64,000 nucleotides of DNA from Amaricoccus sp047275745 (GTDB lineage: Bacteria; Pseudomonadota; Alphaproteobacteria; Rhodobacterales; Rhodobacteraceae). Shown in pieces: positions 9,701 through 16,621 of the stretch; position 1 is the stretch's first letter, and each line of letters starts with the position of its first letter. Both the position numbers and the translations under genes were made by a program. Under the pieces are notes generated by a model. That model was not told the origin of the DNA and did not search any database. It saw only the letters and a list, made by a program, of their open reading frames with translations. The DNA lies in assembly GCF_047275745.1 (NCBI RefSeq), contig NZ_JBKQWU010000001.1, positions 62,001 to 126,000 of the forward strand. Direction: 5' to 3'.

Positions 9701-10271
9701 CACGCTGATCGGCGAGCGCACCGATCTGGAAGAAGCGATCAAGAAGCTCCGCGTCGGAATCGCCGGGTTGAACCGCGAAGGCCGCGGGCGGCTCCTCGCG
9801 GCCTTCGACGAGGTGAACCGGAATTTCTCGGTCCTGTTCAGGCATCTCTTCGGCGGCGGCGAGGCGAATCTGGTGCTGGTGGAAAGCGATGATCCGCTCG
9901 AAGCCGGGCTCGAGATCATGGCGCAGCCGCCCGGCAAGAAGCTCGCGACGCTCTCGCTGCTCTCGGGCGGCGAGCAGACGCTGACCGCGCTCAGCCTGAT
10001 CTTCGCGGTCTTTCTCGCCAATCCCTCGCCGATCTGCGTGCTCGACGAGGTGGACGCGCCGCTCGACGATGCGAATGTGACGCGCTTCTGCGACCTGCTC
10101 GACGAGATGATCGAGCGTACCGAGACACGGTTCCTCGTCATCACCCACCACGCGGTGACGATGGCGCGAATGGACCGGCTCTTCGGCGTCACGATGCAGG
10201 AACAGGGGGTGAGCCAGCTCGTCTCCGTCGACCTCGCCGCCGCGGAGCGTCTGGTCGAATCGGTCGCCTGA
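6708..10271 (+). CDS. smc: Chromosome segregation protein Smc
   Basis: A 1187-residue SMC ATPase that, with ScpA and ScpB, organises and segregates the chromosome. Walker A (GPNGCGKS) is at about residues 31-38. It is followed by the Q-loop region (LVRQGQIS), long coiled coils, a short hinge near the middle, then the LSGGEQ signature near 1085 and Walker B/D-loop (CVLDEVDAPLDD) near 1110. I chose the TTG codon that gives LQFTRLRLLGFKSF, matching the usual family start; upstream in-frame TTG and ATG codons would add non-conserved residues. The Ala/Glu-rich coiled coil carries a perfectly in-frame 32-residue tandem duplication. It has its own promoter behind the oxidoreductase gene. Confidence 0.95.
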   Translation: MQFTRLRLLGFKSFVDPTELTIAPGLTGVIGPNGCGKSNLLEALRWVMGETRASVMRGDGMEDVIFAGAARRPARNHAEVTLTLDNRDRTAPAGFNDADTLEVVRRITRDAGSAYRANGKEARARDVQMLFADASTGAQSPSLVRQGQISDLVNAKPRARRRVLEEAAGISGLYQRRHEAELKLRATEANLARVGDVLEALETQLAQLSRQARQAARYREIAESLRRAEALLLCRLWRDAEEERIATTIALTDAIRAAAQAEGRAGETARARASAEEGLPGLREEDAIAAAVAQRIVLERDRHEGEVRAAARAIQTLEAQIRQLAQDRDREAALDADAGGMMERLAAEAADLAAEAEAHGPRLAAARDAAAQTGGALGVAEAAFAARAEAAARLIAEHEAATRAATDARRRAETLARGLAEAEEAQAAAETEQERAAATQEAAEEAAALTEARAMEAEEALAGAEARAAELRQVEARARAARSEADGAARALGSEAASLRKLIERSSGDANGIVDLVTVMAGFEAAFGAALGEDLSLPPLSAGEKASGWLGLPPYDAPAPLPEGTEPLAPRVEGPAELSRRLAAVGVAPRERGDALQARLAPGQRLVSLEGDLWRWDGFRTAAGSAPSAAAERLRQRNRLAELEAQEAAAEDRAEEARAAEDHAAASFATAAAAETAARATRKAAETAAAEAERALGRAGTAAEAFAARVATLHAAHARRATELAEAREAEEAAARTLATLADPGAAKEEVEAERLRVEAARLTMLTRRAEADELERAGNARERRLAEIGRERESWTARRASASDRLAGLDARVETAEAALEDARDRPAELEARGEELARRIEEAEDRRNRAADTLARAEAALRDADAASRAAERAASEARETRAGAAARAEAAFRDADAASRAAERAASEARETRAGAEARAEAARARAAAEAERLTAETGQAPADLLAGLDSDPATMPKAGELDAEVTRLRRARDGLGAVNLRAEEDARELRGEFDTLIGERTDLEEAIKKLRVGIAGLNREGRGRLLAAFDEVNRNFSVLFRHLFGGGEANLVLVESDDPLEAGLEIMAQPPGKKLATLSLLSGGEQTLTALSLIFAVFLANPSPICVLDEVDAPLDDANVTRFCDLLDEMIERTETRFLVITHHAVTMARMDRLFGVTMQEQGVSQLVSVDLAAAERLVESVA
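9282..9473 (+). repeat. 96-bp tandem duplication inside smc
   Basis: Units 9282-9377 and 9378-9473 differ at only three bases (ctt/ttt, gct/gcc, gcg/gag). Each encodes 32 residues of coiled coil (AEAALRDADAASRAAERAAS followed by EARETRAG and so on). Thirty-two residues equal three heptads plus one eleven-residue hendecad, so the coil can continue through the insertion. Confidence 0.95.
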
Positions 10272-10329
10272 TCCGATCGTCTCCCGCCCTGCGACCGCCT
10301 TGGCACGGGACCTGAGCGACCCAACGAGA

Positions 10330-10359
10330 AAACCCGGCGGGATGGCTCCCACCGGGTTT
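10330..10359. terminator. Bidirectional terminator between smc and tRNA-Leu
   Basis: A 13-bp stem (10330-10342 with 10347-10359, one mismatch) closes a TGGC loop. It is flanked by an A-rich stretch on the left and TTTCTT on the right, so it can stop transcription in both directions. It sits exactly between the convergent ends of smc and the tRNA. Confidence 0.85.
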
Positions 10360-10383
10360 CTTCGACGCTCAAAATGGAGCGCA

Positions 10384-10470
10384 TGGTGCGGTCGAGAAGA
10401 CTCGAACTTCCACGGGGGTTAGCCCACAGCGACCTCAACGCTGCGCGTCTACCAATTCCGCCACGACCGC
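10384..10470 (-). tRNA. tRNA-Leu (anticodon GAG)
   Basis: An 87-base type II tRNA with a long variable arm. The acceptor arm GCGGTCG pairs with CGACCGC, then discriminator A and an encoded CCA. The anticodon stem CAGCG/CGCTG encloses TTGAGGT, so the anticodon is GAG, reading CUC and CUU leucine codons. The T arm contains GTTCGAG. CUC is a heavily used Leu codon in this high-GC sequence. A promoter with correct spacing lies directly upstream and a terminator directly downstream. Confidence 0.97.
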
Positions 10471-10479
10471 GTGGCGGGG

Positions 10480-10508
10480 CTTCTAGCAAAGCCCCGCGGG
10501 CTTGTGAA
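10480..10508 (-). promoter_or_regulatory. Promoter of tRNA-Leu
   Basis: On the minus strand, TTCACA (10508-10503) and TAGAAG (10485-10480) are 17 bases apart. The -10 ends nine bases before the mature tRNA 5' end, as expected for a tRNA with a very short leader. Confidence 0.6.
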
Positions 10509-10830
10509 GGGCGAAACCGCTTTTTTCGCCAAGGATTTCGCCCCGGCCGGTTCCCCGGTTTCGCGGCGTCCATGCACGTCCGGAATTGGCCCCGAACACC
10601 TCGGCCCGCCGCCTCGTCCGGTTCACCGGATGAGGCAACCACGCGTCGCCAGCGCGGCGAACCTTCATTCTTTCCGACCTCCCGGCCAGGCGGCGTGCGC
10701 CCGGTCAGGAAGGCCGGGAGTATGGCGCTGGGCGACGAAGCTGATTTAGAACCGATGCCTGAACATGAGACTTCCTCGCGGGGATCGGCAGATGTCATCA
10801 GCAATGGATGGGATTCCAACAAGGGACGCG
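10509..10830. other. Gene-free interval upstream of lipB with two long hairpins
   Basis: No convincing reading frame is seen. It contains an 11-bp stem with a TTCA tetraloop (10611-10636, one G-T pair) and a 9-bp stem CTCCCGGCC/GGCCGGGAG (10679-10687 with 10712-10720). It may be the lipB leader or hold an unannotated small RNA. Two in-frame ATGs at 10765 and 10792 could extend LipB, but they lack ribosome sites. Confidence 0.4.
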
Positions 10831-11523
10831 ATGTCGTCCGACACCGAAGTGACAGGCCCGGAGTGGACCATCTCCGATGGGCTCGTTTCCTATCCCGACG
10901 CGCTCGCAGTGATGGAAGAACGGGTGGGCGACATCTTGGCCGGGCGCGCGGGCGAGCTAGTCTGGTTGCTGGAACATCCGCCGCTCTATACCGCCGGCAC
11001 CTCGGCGCGCCGCGAAGATCTGCTCATGCCCGACCGTTTTCCGGTCTATCCGGCGCGGCGTGGCGGCGAATACACCTACCACGGGCCGGGTCAGCGGGTG
11101 GCCTATGCGATGCTGGACCTGAACCGCCGCGGGCGCGATGTCCGCGCCTATGTCTGGAAGCTCGAGGAATGGGTGATCCAGGCGCTCGCCGAGTTCAATG
11201 TCCGGGCCGAGCGGCGGGCAGGCCGTGTCGGCGTCTGGGTCGTCCGGCCCGACCGGCCGCCCATGCCCGACGGCTCACCGGCGGAGGACAAGGTCGCGGC
11301 GATCGGCGTGCGGATCCGGCGCTGGGTGACGTTTCACGGCATCGCGATCAATGTGGAGCCGGATCTCAGCCATTTCTCGGGAATCGTTCCCTGCGGCATC
11401 CGGGGCTACGGCGTCACCAGCCTCGTCGATCTCGGCCTGCCCGTGACCATGGCCGACCTCGACCTCGCCCTCGCCCGCGCCTTCGAGCGCGTCTTCGGGC
11501 CGACGCCCTTGCCCGAGGCCTGA
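10831..11523 (+). CDS. lipB: Octanoyl-[ACP]:protein N-octanoyltransferase LipB
   Basis: A 230-residue cytoplasmic enzyme that transfers octanoate from acyl carrier protein to lipoyl domains, the first step of lipoate assembly. The motifs RRGGEYTYHGPGQRVAY, the catalytic lysine in DKVAAIGVRIRRW and the catalytic cysteine in GIVPCGIRGYGVTSL are all present. The start is the ATG with AAGGGACG upstream; upstream ATGs would add a 13- or 22-residue non-conserved tail. It is monocistronic on the plus strand and convergent with the microprotein gene. Confidence 0.93.
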   Translation: MSSDTEVTGPEWTISDGLVSYPDALAVMEERVGDILAGRAGELVWLLEHPPLYTAGTSARREDLLMPDRFPVYPARRGGEYTYHGPGQRVAYAMLDLNRRGRDVRAYVWKLEEWVIQALAEFNVRAERRAGRVGVWVVRPDRPPMPDGSPAEDKVAAIGVRIRRWVTFHGIAINVEPDLSHFSGIVPCGIRGYGVTSLVDLGLPVTMADLDLALARAFERVFGPTPLPEA

Positions 11524-11630
11524 TCCAGCGCCGATGCCTGTCCGGAGGACGGTTCCGGAAGAGGCACGCTCGGAAGAAGAAACGCGCCCCCTTCGGAACG
11601 CGTCATCTCGGGATCGTTCTCCCGGATACC

Positions 11631-11756
11631 TCAGCGACGCGGTCGCCGATCGCGTTCGACCCGAACCGGTCGCGGCACGGGCCGGGGACCGAGGAGGACA
11701 TCGGAGAGCCAGGCGATCACCCGGTCAATCCACTCGGGGCCACGCTGTCCTGCCAT
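11631..11756 (-). CDS. Candidate microprotein, 41 residues
   Basis: A 41-residue frame opens MAGQRGPEWIDRVIAWLSDV. Its ATG is preceded by AAGGAGG with an eight-base spacer, the strongest ribosome site in the surrounding region. Residues 9-22 (WIDRVIAWLSDVLL) form an amphipathic or membrane-surface helix, and the rest is a Pro/Arg-rich basic tail. I recognise no family. It lies 131 bases downstream of thrS on the same strand, but a perfect FNR box between them suggests independent, oxygen-responsive transcription. The alternative is a small RNA, with the frame and ribosome site arising by chance. Confidence is moderate. Confidence 0.5.
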   Translation of the reverse strand: MAGQRGPEWIDRVIAWLSDVLLGPRPVPRPVRVERDRRPRR

Positions 11757-11847
11757 TCCTCGGTCCTCCTTCGAAATCGTTTCGATGATGTCAATATGGG
11801 CATCCGACGCTGACCGCTCAACCCCGCCAGCGGCTTTCCGCCGAAGC

Positions 11848-11861
11848 TTGATCCAGATCAA
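11848..11861. promoter_or_regulatory. FNR/FnrL binding site
   Basis: TTGATCCAGATCAA is an exact match to the FNR consensus TTGAT-N4-ATCAA. It lies 92 bases before the start codon of the minus-strand microprotein and downstream of the thrS stop. No other gene reads away from it within a plausible distance. A CATATT hexamer (11798-11793, minus strand) is a possible -10. Confidence 0.75.
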
Positions 11862-11879
11862 TCCGGCCGGGTCAAGCCC

Positions 11880-11899
11880 CGCGCGGATCAGTCCGCGCG
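11880..11899 (-). other. Hairpin centred on the thrS stop codon
   Basis: A perfect 8-bp stem (11880-11887 with 11892-11899) closes a four-base loop that contains the first bases of the thrS stop codon. It could be part of a terminator, but no T tract follows. Confidence 0.4.
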
Positions 11900-13864
11900 T
11901 GCCAGATCGGGCGGCATCGCCTCGGTGACGAGCCGCGCCATCGTGAGGTCGACGGGCCGTTCCTCGGTCCGCTGCTCGCCGAGACGGCGGATCGAGACGG
12001 TACGGTCCGCGACCTCGCGCGCGCCGACGGCGAGGATCACCGGCACCTTGGCGAGGCTGTGCTCGCGGACCTTGTAGTTGATCTTCTCGTTCCTGAGATC
12101 CGCCTCCGCCCGGACACCCTTCGCCCGGAGTGCCATCATGATCTGCTCCGCGTAGTCATTGGCACCCGAGACGATCGGTGCGACCACGACCTGCCGGGGA
12201 GCGAGCCAGAGCGGGAACCTGCCGGCGAAATGCTCGATCAGGACGCCGGTGAAGCGCTCGAACGAGCCGAGGATCGCCCGGTGGAGCATGTAGGGCCGAT
12301 GCTTGTCGCCATCCTCGCCGACATATTCGGCGCCGAGCCGGTCGGGAAGCTGCGCGTCCACCTGGAAGGTGCCGCATTGCCACTCGCGCCCGATGGCGTC
12401 GGTCAGCTTGAAGTCGAGCTTGGGCCCGTAGAAGGCGCCCTCGCCCGGATCGACCTGATAGGGCACACCGACCTGCAGGATCGCATTCTCCAGCGCGCCC
12501 TCGACCTTGTCCCAGGTCTCGTCGGAGCCGATGCGCACCTCGGGCCGGGTCGAGAGCTTGATATCGAATTTCGCGAAGCCGAGATCGGCATAGACGCTCG
12601 AAAGCAGGCTGATGAAGCCCGCGCATTCCGACTCGATCTGGTCCTCGGTGCAGAAGATATGCGCGTCGTCCTGCGTGAAGCCGCGCACGCGCATCAGCCC
12701 GTGCATCGACCCCGACGGCTCGTAGCGGTGGCAGGCGCCGAATTCCGCGAGGCGCAGCGGCAGGTCGCGGTAGGATTTCAGGCCCTGGTTGTAGACTTGG
12801 ACGTGGCAGGGGCAGTTCATCGGCTTCAGCGCGTTGATCCGCTTCTCCCGCGCGTGCTCCTCCTCCACTTCGACGAGGAACATGTGCTCCTGATAGGCTT
12901 CCCAGTGGCCGGAGGCTTCCCAGAGCTTGCGGTCCACCACCTGCGGCGTACGGATCTCCTTGTAATCCGCCTGCCGCAGCCTCCGGCGCATGTAGTCCTC
13001 GAGCGTGCGGTAGAGCGTCCAGCCGTCGGGATGCCAGAACACCATGCCCGGCGCCTCTTCCTGCATGTGGAAGAGCTTCATCTCGCGGCCGAGCTTGCGG
13101 TGATCGCGCTTCGCCGCCTCTTCGAGCCGGTAGAGATGCTGCTTGAGGTCGTCCTTGCTCCGGAAGGCGGTGCCGTAGATCCGCTGCAGCATCGGCCGCG
13201 AGGAATCGCCGCGCCAATAGGCGCCGGCGACGCTCATGAGCTTGAAGGCATCCGCCGGCACCTGCCCGGTATGGGCGAGATGCGGCCCGCGGCAGAGATC
13301 CTGCCAGGGACCGTGCCAGTACATGCGGATATTCTGGCCTTCCGGGATCATGCCGACGAGTTCGACCTTGTAGGGCTCGTTCAGCGCCTCGTAATGCCGG
13401 ATCGCGCGGTCGCGCTCCCAGACCTCGGTGGTCACCGGATCGCGGAGCGCGATGATCTCGCGCATCTTCTTCTCGATCGCGGCGAGATCCTCGGTCGTGA
13501 AGGGTTCGGCGCGGTCGAAATCGTAGTACCAGCCGTTCTCGATCACCGGGCCGATGGTGACCTTCACATCGGGCCAGATCTCCTGCACCGCGCGCGCCAT
13601 GATATGCGCCGCGTCGTGCCGGATGAGTTCGAGCGCGATCGCCTCGTCCTTGACGGTGTGGATCGCGACGGAGGAATCCTCGGTGATCGGCTGGCTGAGG
13701 TCGGTGAGCCGGCCGTTGACCGTCGCGGCGATCGCGGCCTTGGAGAGCGATTTCGACAGGCTCTCGGCGATGCCGGCGCCGGTCACTCCGCTGGGGTATC
13801 CGCGGACTGCCCCGTCGGGCAGGGTGATCTGAACCTCGCGAATATCCTCGGCCGCGTCGCTCAT
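11888..13864 (-). CDS. thrS: Threonyl-tRNA synthetase
   Basis: A 658-residue class II aminoacyl-tRNA synthetase that charges tRNA-Thr in the cytoplasm. The order is a TGS domain (ITLPDGAVRGYP, residues 12-70), an editing domain with the HDAAHIMARAV zinc-like motif, the catalytic core (GACHRYEPSG motif 2, MNCPCHVQVY with the zinc-binding Cys, and motif 3 near HRAILGSFERF), then the anticodon-binding domain (APRQVVVAPIV). Its length is normal. The ATG has an AAAGGAG ribosome site, and a TTGACA -35 lies upstream. Confidence 0.97.
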   Translation of the reverse strand: MSDAAEDIREVQITLPDGAVRGYPSGVTGAGIAESLSKSLSKAAIAATVNGRLTDLSQPITEDSSVAIHTVKDEAIALELIRHDAAHIMARAVQEIWPDVKVTIGPVIENGWYYDFDRAEPFTTEDLAAIEKKMREIIALRDPVTTEVWERDRAIRHYEALNEPYKVELVGMIPEGQNIRMYWHGPWQDLCRGPHLAHTGQVPADAFKLMSVAGAYWRGDSSRPMLQRIYGTAFRSKDDLKQHLYRLEEAAKRDHRKLGREMKLFHMQEEAPGMVFWHPDGWTLYRTLEDYMRRRLRQADYKEIRTPQVVDRKLWEASGHWEAYQEHMFLVEVEEEHAREKRINALKPMNCPCHVQVYNQGLKSYRDLPLRLAEFGACHRYEPSGSMHGLMRVRGFTQDDAHIFCTEDQIESECAGFISLLSSVYADLGFAKFDIKLSTRPEVRIGSDETWDKVEGALENAILQVGVPYQVDPGEGAFYGPKLDFKLTDAIGREWQCGTFQVDAQLPDRLGAEYVGEDGDKHRPYMLHRAILGSFERFTGVLIEHFAGRFPLWLAPRQVVVAPIVSGANDYAEQIMMALRAKGVRAEADLRNEKINYKVREHSLAKVPVILAVGAREVADRTVSIRRLGEQRTEERPVDLTMARLVTEAMPPDLARAD

Positions 13865-13919
13865 GATCGTCTCCTTTGGATTTGGCGCCTACCGCGCGCC
13901 CGGGTCTCAGGGAAGTTCC

Positions 13920-13948
13920 GCGGTAGTGTCACCCGCGCGCCGTGTCAA
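13920..13948 (-). promoter_or_regulatory. Probable thrS promoter
   Basis: A perfect TTGACA on the minus strand (13948-13943) is followed after 17 bases by TACCGC (13925-13920), a weak -10. It lies about 55-85 bases before the thrS ATG. Confidence 0.45.
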
Positions 13949-14061
13949 GCGACGCGGGGGCGGGGCGAGATCAGCGGGCGCGGCCGACGGGACGGGACAA
14001 GGGGCGGGCCAGCGGAAAAGGCGGGCTCGGCTGGGCCGCCCCCGCTTGCGCGCCGGGGGGT

Positions 14062-14079
14062 CCCCGGTCCAAACCGGGG
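14062..14079 (+). other. Hairpin in the leader of the alpha/beta hydrolase gene
   Basis: CCCCGGT and ACCGGGG form a perfect 7-bp stem around a four-base loop, 28 bases before the hydrolase start codon. No T tract follows, so it is a leader structure rather than a clear terminator. Confidence 0.35.
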
Positions 14080-14107
14080 CGAACACGACATGGGGAGCGC
14101 GAGACAG

Positions 14108-14851
14108 ATGACCGAGACCCGCCTGGACCTGCCCGACGGCCGCTCCCTCGCCTATCGCCGGCAGGACGGCCGGGGCCCCGGCATCGTCTTTCTGGGCGGC
14201 TTCCGCTCCGACATGACCGGGACCAAGGCCGAGCATCTGGCAGCCTGGTGCGCGGCGGAGGGCCGGGCCTTCCTGCGCTTCGATTACACCGGGCATGGCG
14301 CCTCCTCGGGCGACTTCCTCGATGGCGCGATCGGCGACTGGGCCGAGGACGCCTTCGACGCCGTCACGCGGCTGAGCGATGGGCCGCAGGTGCTCGTCGG
14401 TTCCAGCATGGGCGGCTGGATCGCGCTCCTGCTCGCCAGGCGCGTGCCTGAGCGCATTCACGCGCTGGTCGGCATCGCCGCGGCGCCGGATTTCACCGAG
14501 GATTCGATGTGGGAGGGGTTCGACGCCGCGCAGCGCGCCGCCCTCGCCCGCGACGGCCGGGTCGAGCTGCCCTCGGACTATTCGGACGAGCCCTATGTGA
14601 TCACCCGAAGGCTGATCGAGGACGGACGCGGCAATCTCGTGCTTCGCGATCCACTGCCGCTGCCGTTCCCGACGCGGCTGCTGCAGGGCACGGCGGATAC
14701 CGATGTCGATCCCTCGGTCGCGCTGCGGCTGCTCGATCACGCCGATTGCGCGGACATGCGGCTGACGCTCGTCAAGGGCGCGGATCATCGCTTCAGCGAG
14801 CCGGACAATCTCGACCTGATCGTCGGGACCATCGCCGGGATCGCGGGCTGA
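14108..14851 (+). CDS. Alpha/beta hydrolase
   Basis: A 247-residue serine hydrolase. The nucleophile elbow GSSMGG, an oxyanion-region GGFRSDMTG near the N-terminus, an acid residue in the DTDVDPS segment and a catalytic histidine in KGADHRFSEPDN near the C-terminus form a full triad. It resembles small esterases of the palmitoyl-protein thioesterase ABHD10 type, which is suggestive only. The ATG is preceded by GGGGAG; an ATG 18 bases upstream is the alternative. It is transcribed divergently from thrS and ends facing ydcH across a strong hairpin. Confidence 0.82.
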   Translation: MTETRLDLPDGRSLAYRRQDGRGPGIVFLGGFRSDMTGTKAEHLAAWCAAEGRAFLRFDYTGHGASSGDFLDGAIGDWAEDAFDAVTRLSDGPQVLVGSSMGGWIALLLARRVPERIHALVGIAAAPDFTEDSMWEGFDAAQRAALARDGRVELPSDYSDEPYVITRRLIEDGRGNLVLRDPLPLPFPTRLLQGTADTDVDPSVALRLLDHADCADMRLTLVKGADHRFSEPDNLDLIVGTIAGIAG

Positions 14852-14888
14852 AGGCGCCCGCCCGACGCCGCGCTCCGACGCCCGCCGC

Positions 14889-14928
14889 GACCCGCGCGGG
14901 CCTCGGAATGCGGGCGCCCGCGCGGGTC
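14889..14928. terminator. Hairpin between convergent hydrolase and ydcH-type genes
   Basis: A perfect 13-bp GC-rich stem (14889-14901 with 14916-14928) with a 14-base loop lies between the two converging gene ends. There is no T tract, but the position fits a bidirectional terminator. Confidence 0.6.
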
Positions 14929-14979
14929 GAACCACACGCGGGCGCCGGGATCTCTTCCTGAGATCAAGACGGTTCAGGT

Positions 14980-15153
14980 CTAGGCCTGAGCCGCCTCGAG
15001 TCGTTGGATTTCCTCCTTGAGATGCAGTTTCCTGAGCTTGAGCTGTTTGATGCTCAGATCGTCCGAACCGGGATGACGCTGCTCGGTCTCGATCACATCC
15101 GACAGGGCCTGGTGCTTCTTGCGCAGTTCCGTCAGGTGAGAACTCAGGCTCAT
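14980..15153 (-). CDS. DUF465 (YdcH) family small protein
   Basis: A 57-residue helical protein starting MSLSSHLTELRKKHQALSDV. It has the DUF465/YdcH pattern: a coiled-coil helix with many Glu, Lys and Gln, then SIKQLKLRKLHLKEEI near the C-terminus. These small proteins are common in proteobacteria and their function is unknown. A GAGGAGG ribosome site lies eight bases upstream of the ATG. It faces the hydrolase gene. The 270 bases upstream are clearly poorer in GC than the surroundings and probably hold its promoter, though I could not fix one. Confidence 0.85.
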   Translation of the reverse strand: MSLSSHLTELRKKHQALSDVIETEQRHPGSDDLSIKQLKLRKLHLKEEIQRLEAAQA

Positions 15154-15425
15154 GTGAGTTGCCTCCTCGTCAGCTTGTTTCCAACCCGATCAGTAGAACA
15201 CCGATTTCCTCGTCTGTCACGCGAACCGAACATAGCGAGTTCGTGTTTCACGCCGAGATGACCGCCGGGTGTTTGCGAGTTGAGAATTTTGCGTCGCAAC
15301 AAGACCAAGACACTTTCATGACGGATACTTGGCCGCGCATGGCACCAATGTTTCGCAGGTGCGAGCCGCGTGACTTCAGGCTCCGGGGCGCGTCCCATGC
15401 CCGTTCTACACCGAGACGCGTACAT
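15154..15425. other. Gene-free, GC-poor interval
   Basis: About 270 bases with lower GC than the flanks lie between the DUF465 gene start and the methyltransferase gene end. A 91-codon minus-strand frame crosses it, but its Cys/Arg/His-rich product looks random. No clear terminator or consensus promoter was found. Confidence 0.4.
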
Positions 15426-16355
15426 TTAGCGAGATTTCGCCACTTCCGTCGGCGTCAATCCGGCGCCGTCGCGAAGTACGCGTTCGGCCTCGGGCCCGTA
15501 TCCGCCGGCGTCCGCGCCATGCGATTCGCCGCGGTGCACCACAAGCGGCGGGGCCAGCACCAGCGGACCGGCCGCGCCCTTGCGCGCCCGCACCAGCACC
15601 CGGCCGGCCACCCGTCCCGCGCGTGGAGCGAGCGGAAGCACGAGGGCCGAGCCCGCCCGCCCCTCCAGCGCCGCGAGGATGGCGCCGAGCCGCTCGGCCC
15701 GGTGGATCAGCGTGAGCCAGCCTCCGTCGCGCAGGCGGCGCAACCCCGCGCCGATCCAGTCGCCGAGACCGGCTTCCTCGACATGCGCCCGCCGCCGCCC
15801 CGGATCGCGCGGCGCCGTGACAGCGCCGCCGGGGTAGAACGGCGGATTGGCGATCACGTGGTCGAAGCGAAGCGCGGTCAGCGCGGCGGGCGGGCGGCGC
15901 AGGTCGCCCTCGTGGACGGTGAGCGCGACCGCGTTCATCGCAGCGTTTGCCCGCGCCAGCGCGGCATAGCCCGGTTGCGGCTCCAGCCCGTGCAGGACGA
16001 GCCCCGGCACCCGGGCGCCCAGGCAGAGGATCGCCACGCCGGCGCCGCAGCCGAGTTCCAGAACGCGCTCGCCGGCCGCCGCCGGGGTGAAGGCGGCGAG
16101 AAACACCGGATCGGTCGCGGCGCGATAGCCCGAGACGGGCTGCCGGATGCGCAACCGCCCCCCGAGGAAGCCGTCCTCGCTGAGCGGTCCGAGGCTCGAC
16201 CCCGCATCGAACTCGGGCGGGGACTCGATCTCGGTATGGGCCTCGATGTCAGACCCGCGGCCGGACCCGTTCCCCGATCGGGCTCCGGTCTCGCGCTCCC
16301 CTTCGCAATCGCCCCCGAGATCGCCCCCGGGATCGCCGTCGCGGCCCGCGGTCAT
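15426..16355 (-). CDS. TrmN6/YfiC-type N6-adenine methyltransferase
   Basis: A 309-residue Rossmann methyltransferase. The SAM-binding loop VLELGCGAGVAILCLGAR and the catalytic ANPPFYPGG (NPPF motif of N6-adenine and amine methyltransferases) are clear. It is closest in type to tRNA1(Val) adenine-37 methyltransferases of the YfiC/TrmN6 group; RNA specificity is inferred. The first about 50 residues are low-complexity (Gly/Asp/Glu). The ATG is supported by a four-base ATGA overlap with the DUF2007 gene. The cluster is transcribed away from ispB. Confidence 0.82.
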   Translation of the reverse strand: MTAGRDGDPGGDLGGDCEGERETGARSGNGSGRGSDIEAHTEIESPPEFDAGSSLGPLSEDGFLGGRLRIRQPVSGYRAATDPVFLAAFTPAAAGERVLELGCGAGVAILCLGARVPGLVLHGLEPQPGYAALARANAAMNAVALTVHEGDLRRPPAALTALRFDHVIANPPFYPGGAVTAPRDPGRRRAHVEEAGLGDWIGAGLRRLRDGGWLTLIHRAERLGAILAALEGRAGSALVLPLAPRAGRVAGRVLVRARKGAAGPLVLAPPLVVHRGESHGADAGGYGPEAERVLRDGAGLTPTEVAKSR

Positions 16356-16573
16356 TGCCTGACCAGCCCCTCCACCTCGTTGTCGCCGAGGATCGCGCGC
16401 GCACGAAAGGCATCGCGGTCCGCCACGACCAGCCGCCTGGGAAAGAGACCGATGCCGCCTTCCAGCACGCTCATATGGACGTCCAGAACAAAGCAGTCTA
16501 TATCCTCCGCGCGCAGCAAGGCGGTGGAAAAAGCTATGATCGTGGGGTCTGTCGTGCGCAGGATTTCCTTCAT
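16352..16573 (-). CDS. DUF2007 domain protein
   Basis: A 73-residue protein starting MKEILRTTDPTIIAFSTALL with the DUF2007 pattern: an N-terminal strand-helix, then FVLDVHMSVLEGGIGLFPRRLVV. The family is annotated as possible signal transducers because it resembles PII-like folds; the real role is unknown. It is coupled to the downstream methyltransferase by a four-base overlap and is divergent from ispB, 48 bases away. Confidence 0.85.
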   Translation of the reverse strand: MKEILRTTDPTIIAFSTALLRAEDIDCFVLDVHMSVLEGGIGLFPRRLVVADRDAFRARAILGDNEVEGLVRQ

Positions 16574-16621
16574 CGACCGGAGATTAGAGCGCGCGCGCCT
16601 CCCGGTCGAGAGGATGCCGGC

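Noticed and set aside
6288..10352. A 1354-codon open frame antisense to smc
   Set aside because: It exists because the sense strand is full of GCC/GAG codons. Its product is low-complexity and unrelated to any family; smc motifs are on the other strand.
10384..10470. Plus-strand tRNA at the same place
   Set aside because: Only the minus strand gives a full cloverleaf with the CCA end and a GAG anticodon.
12059..14107. Long plus-strand frame antisense to thrS joining the alpha/beta hydrolase
   Set aside because: Only the last 247 codons carry hydrolase motifs. The rest mirrors thrS.
15219..15240. GAAC-N7-GTTC near the DUF465 gene as a LexA box
   Set aside because: Alphaproteobacterial LexA binds direct GTTC-N7-GTTC repeats; this is an inverted pair and likely chance.
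15150..15425. 91-codon minus-strand frame before the DUF465 gene
   Set aside because: Cys/Arg/His-rich with no domain and no ribosome site; it overlaps the DUF465 start region.
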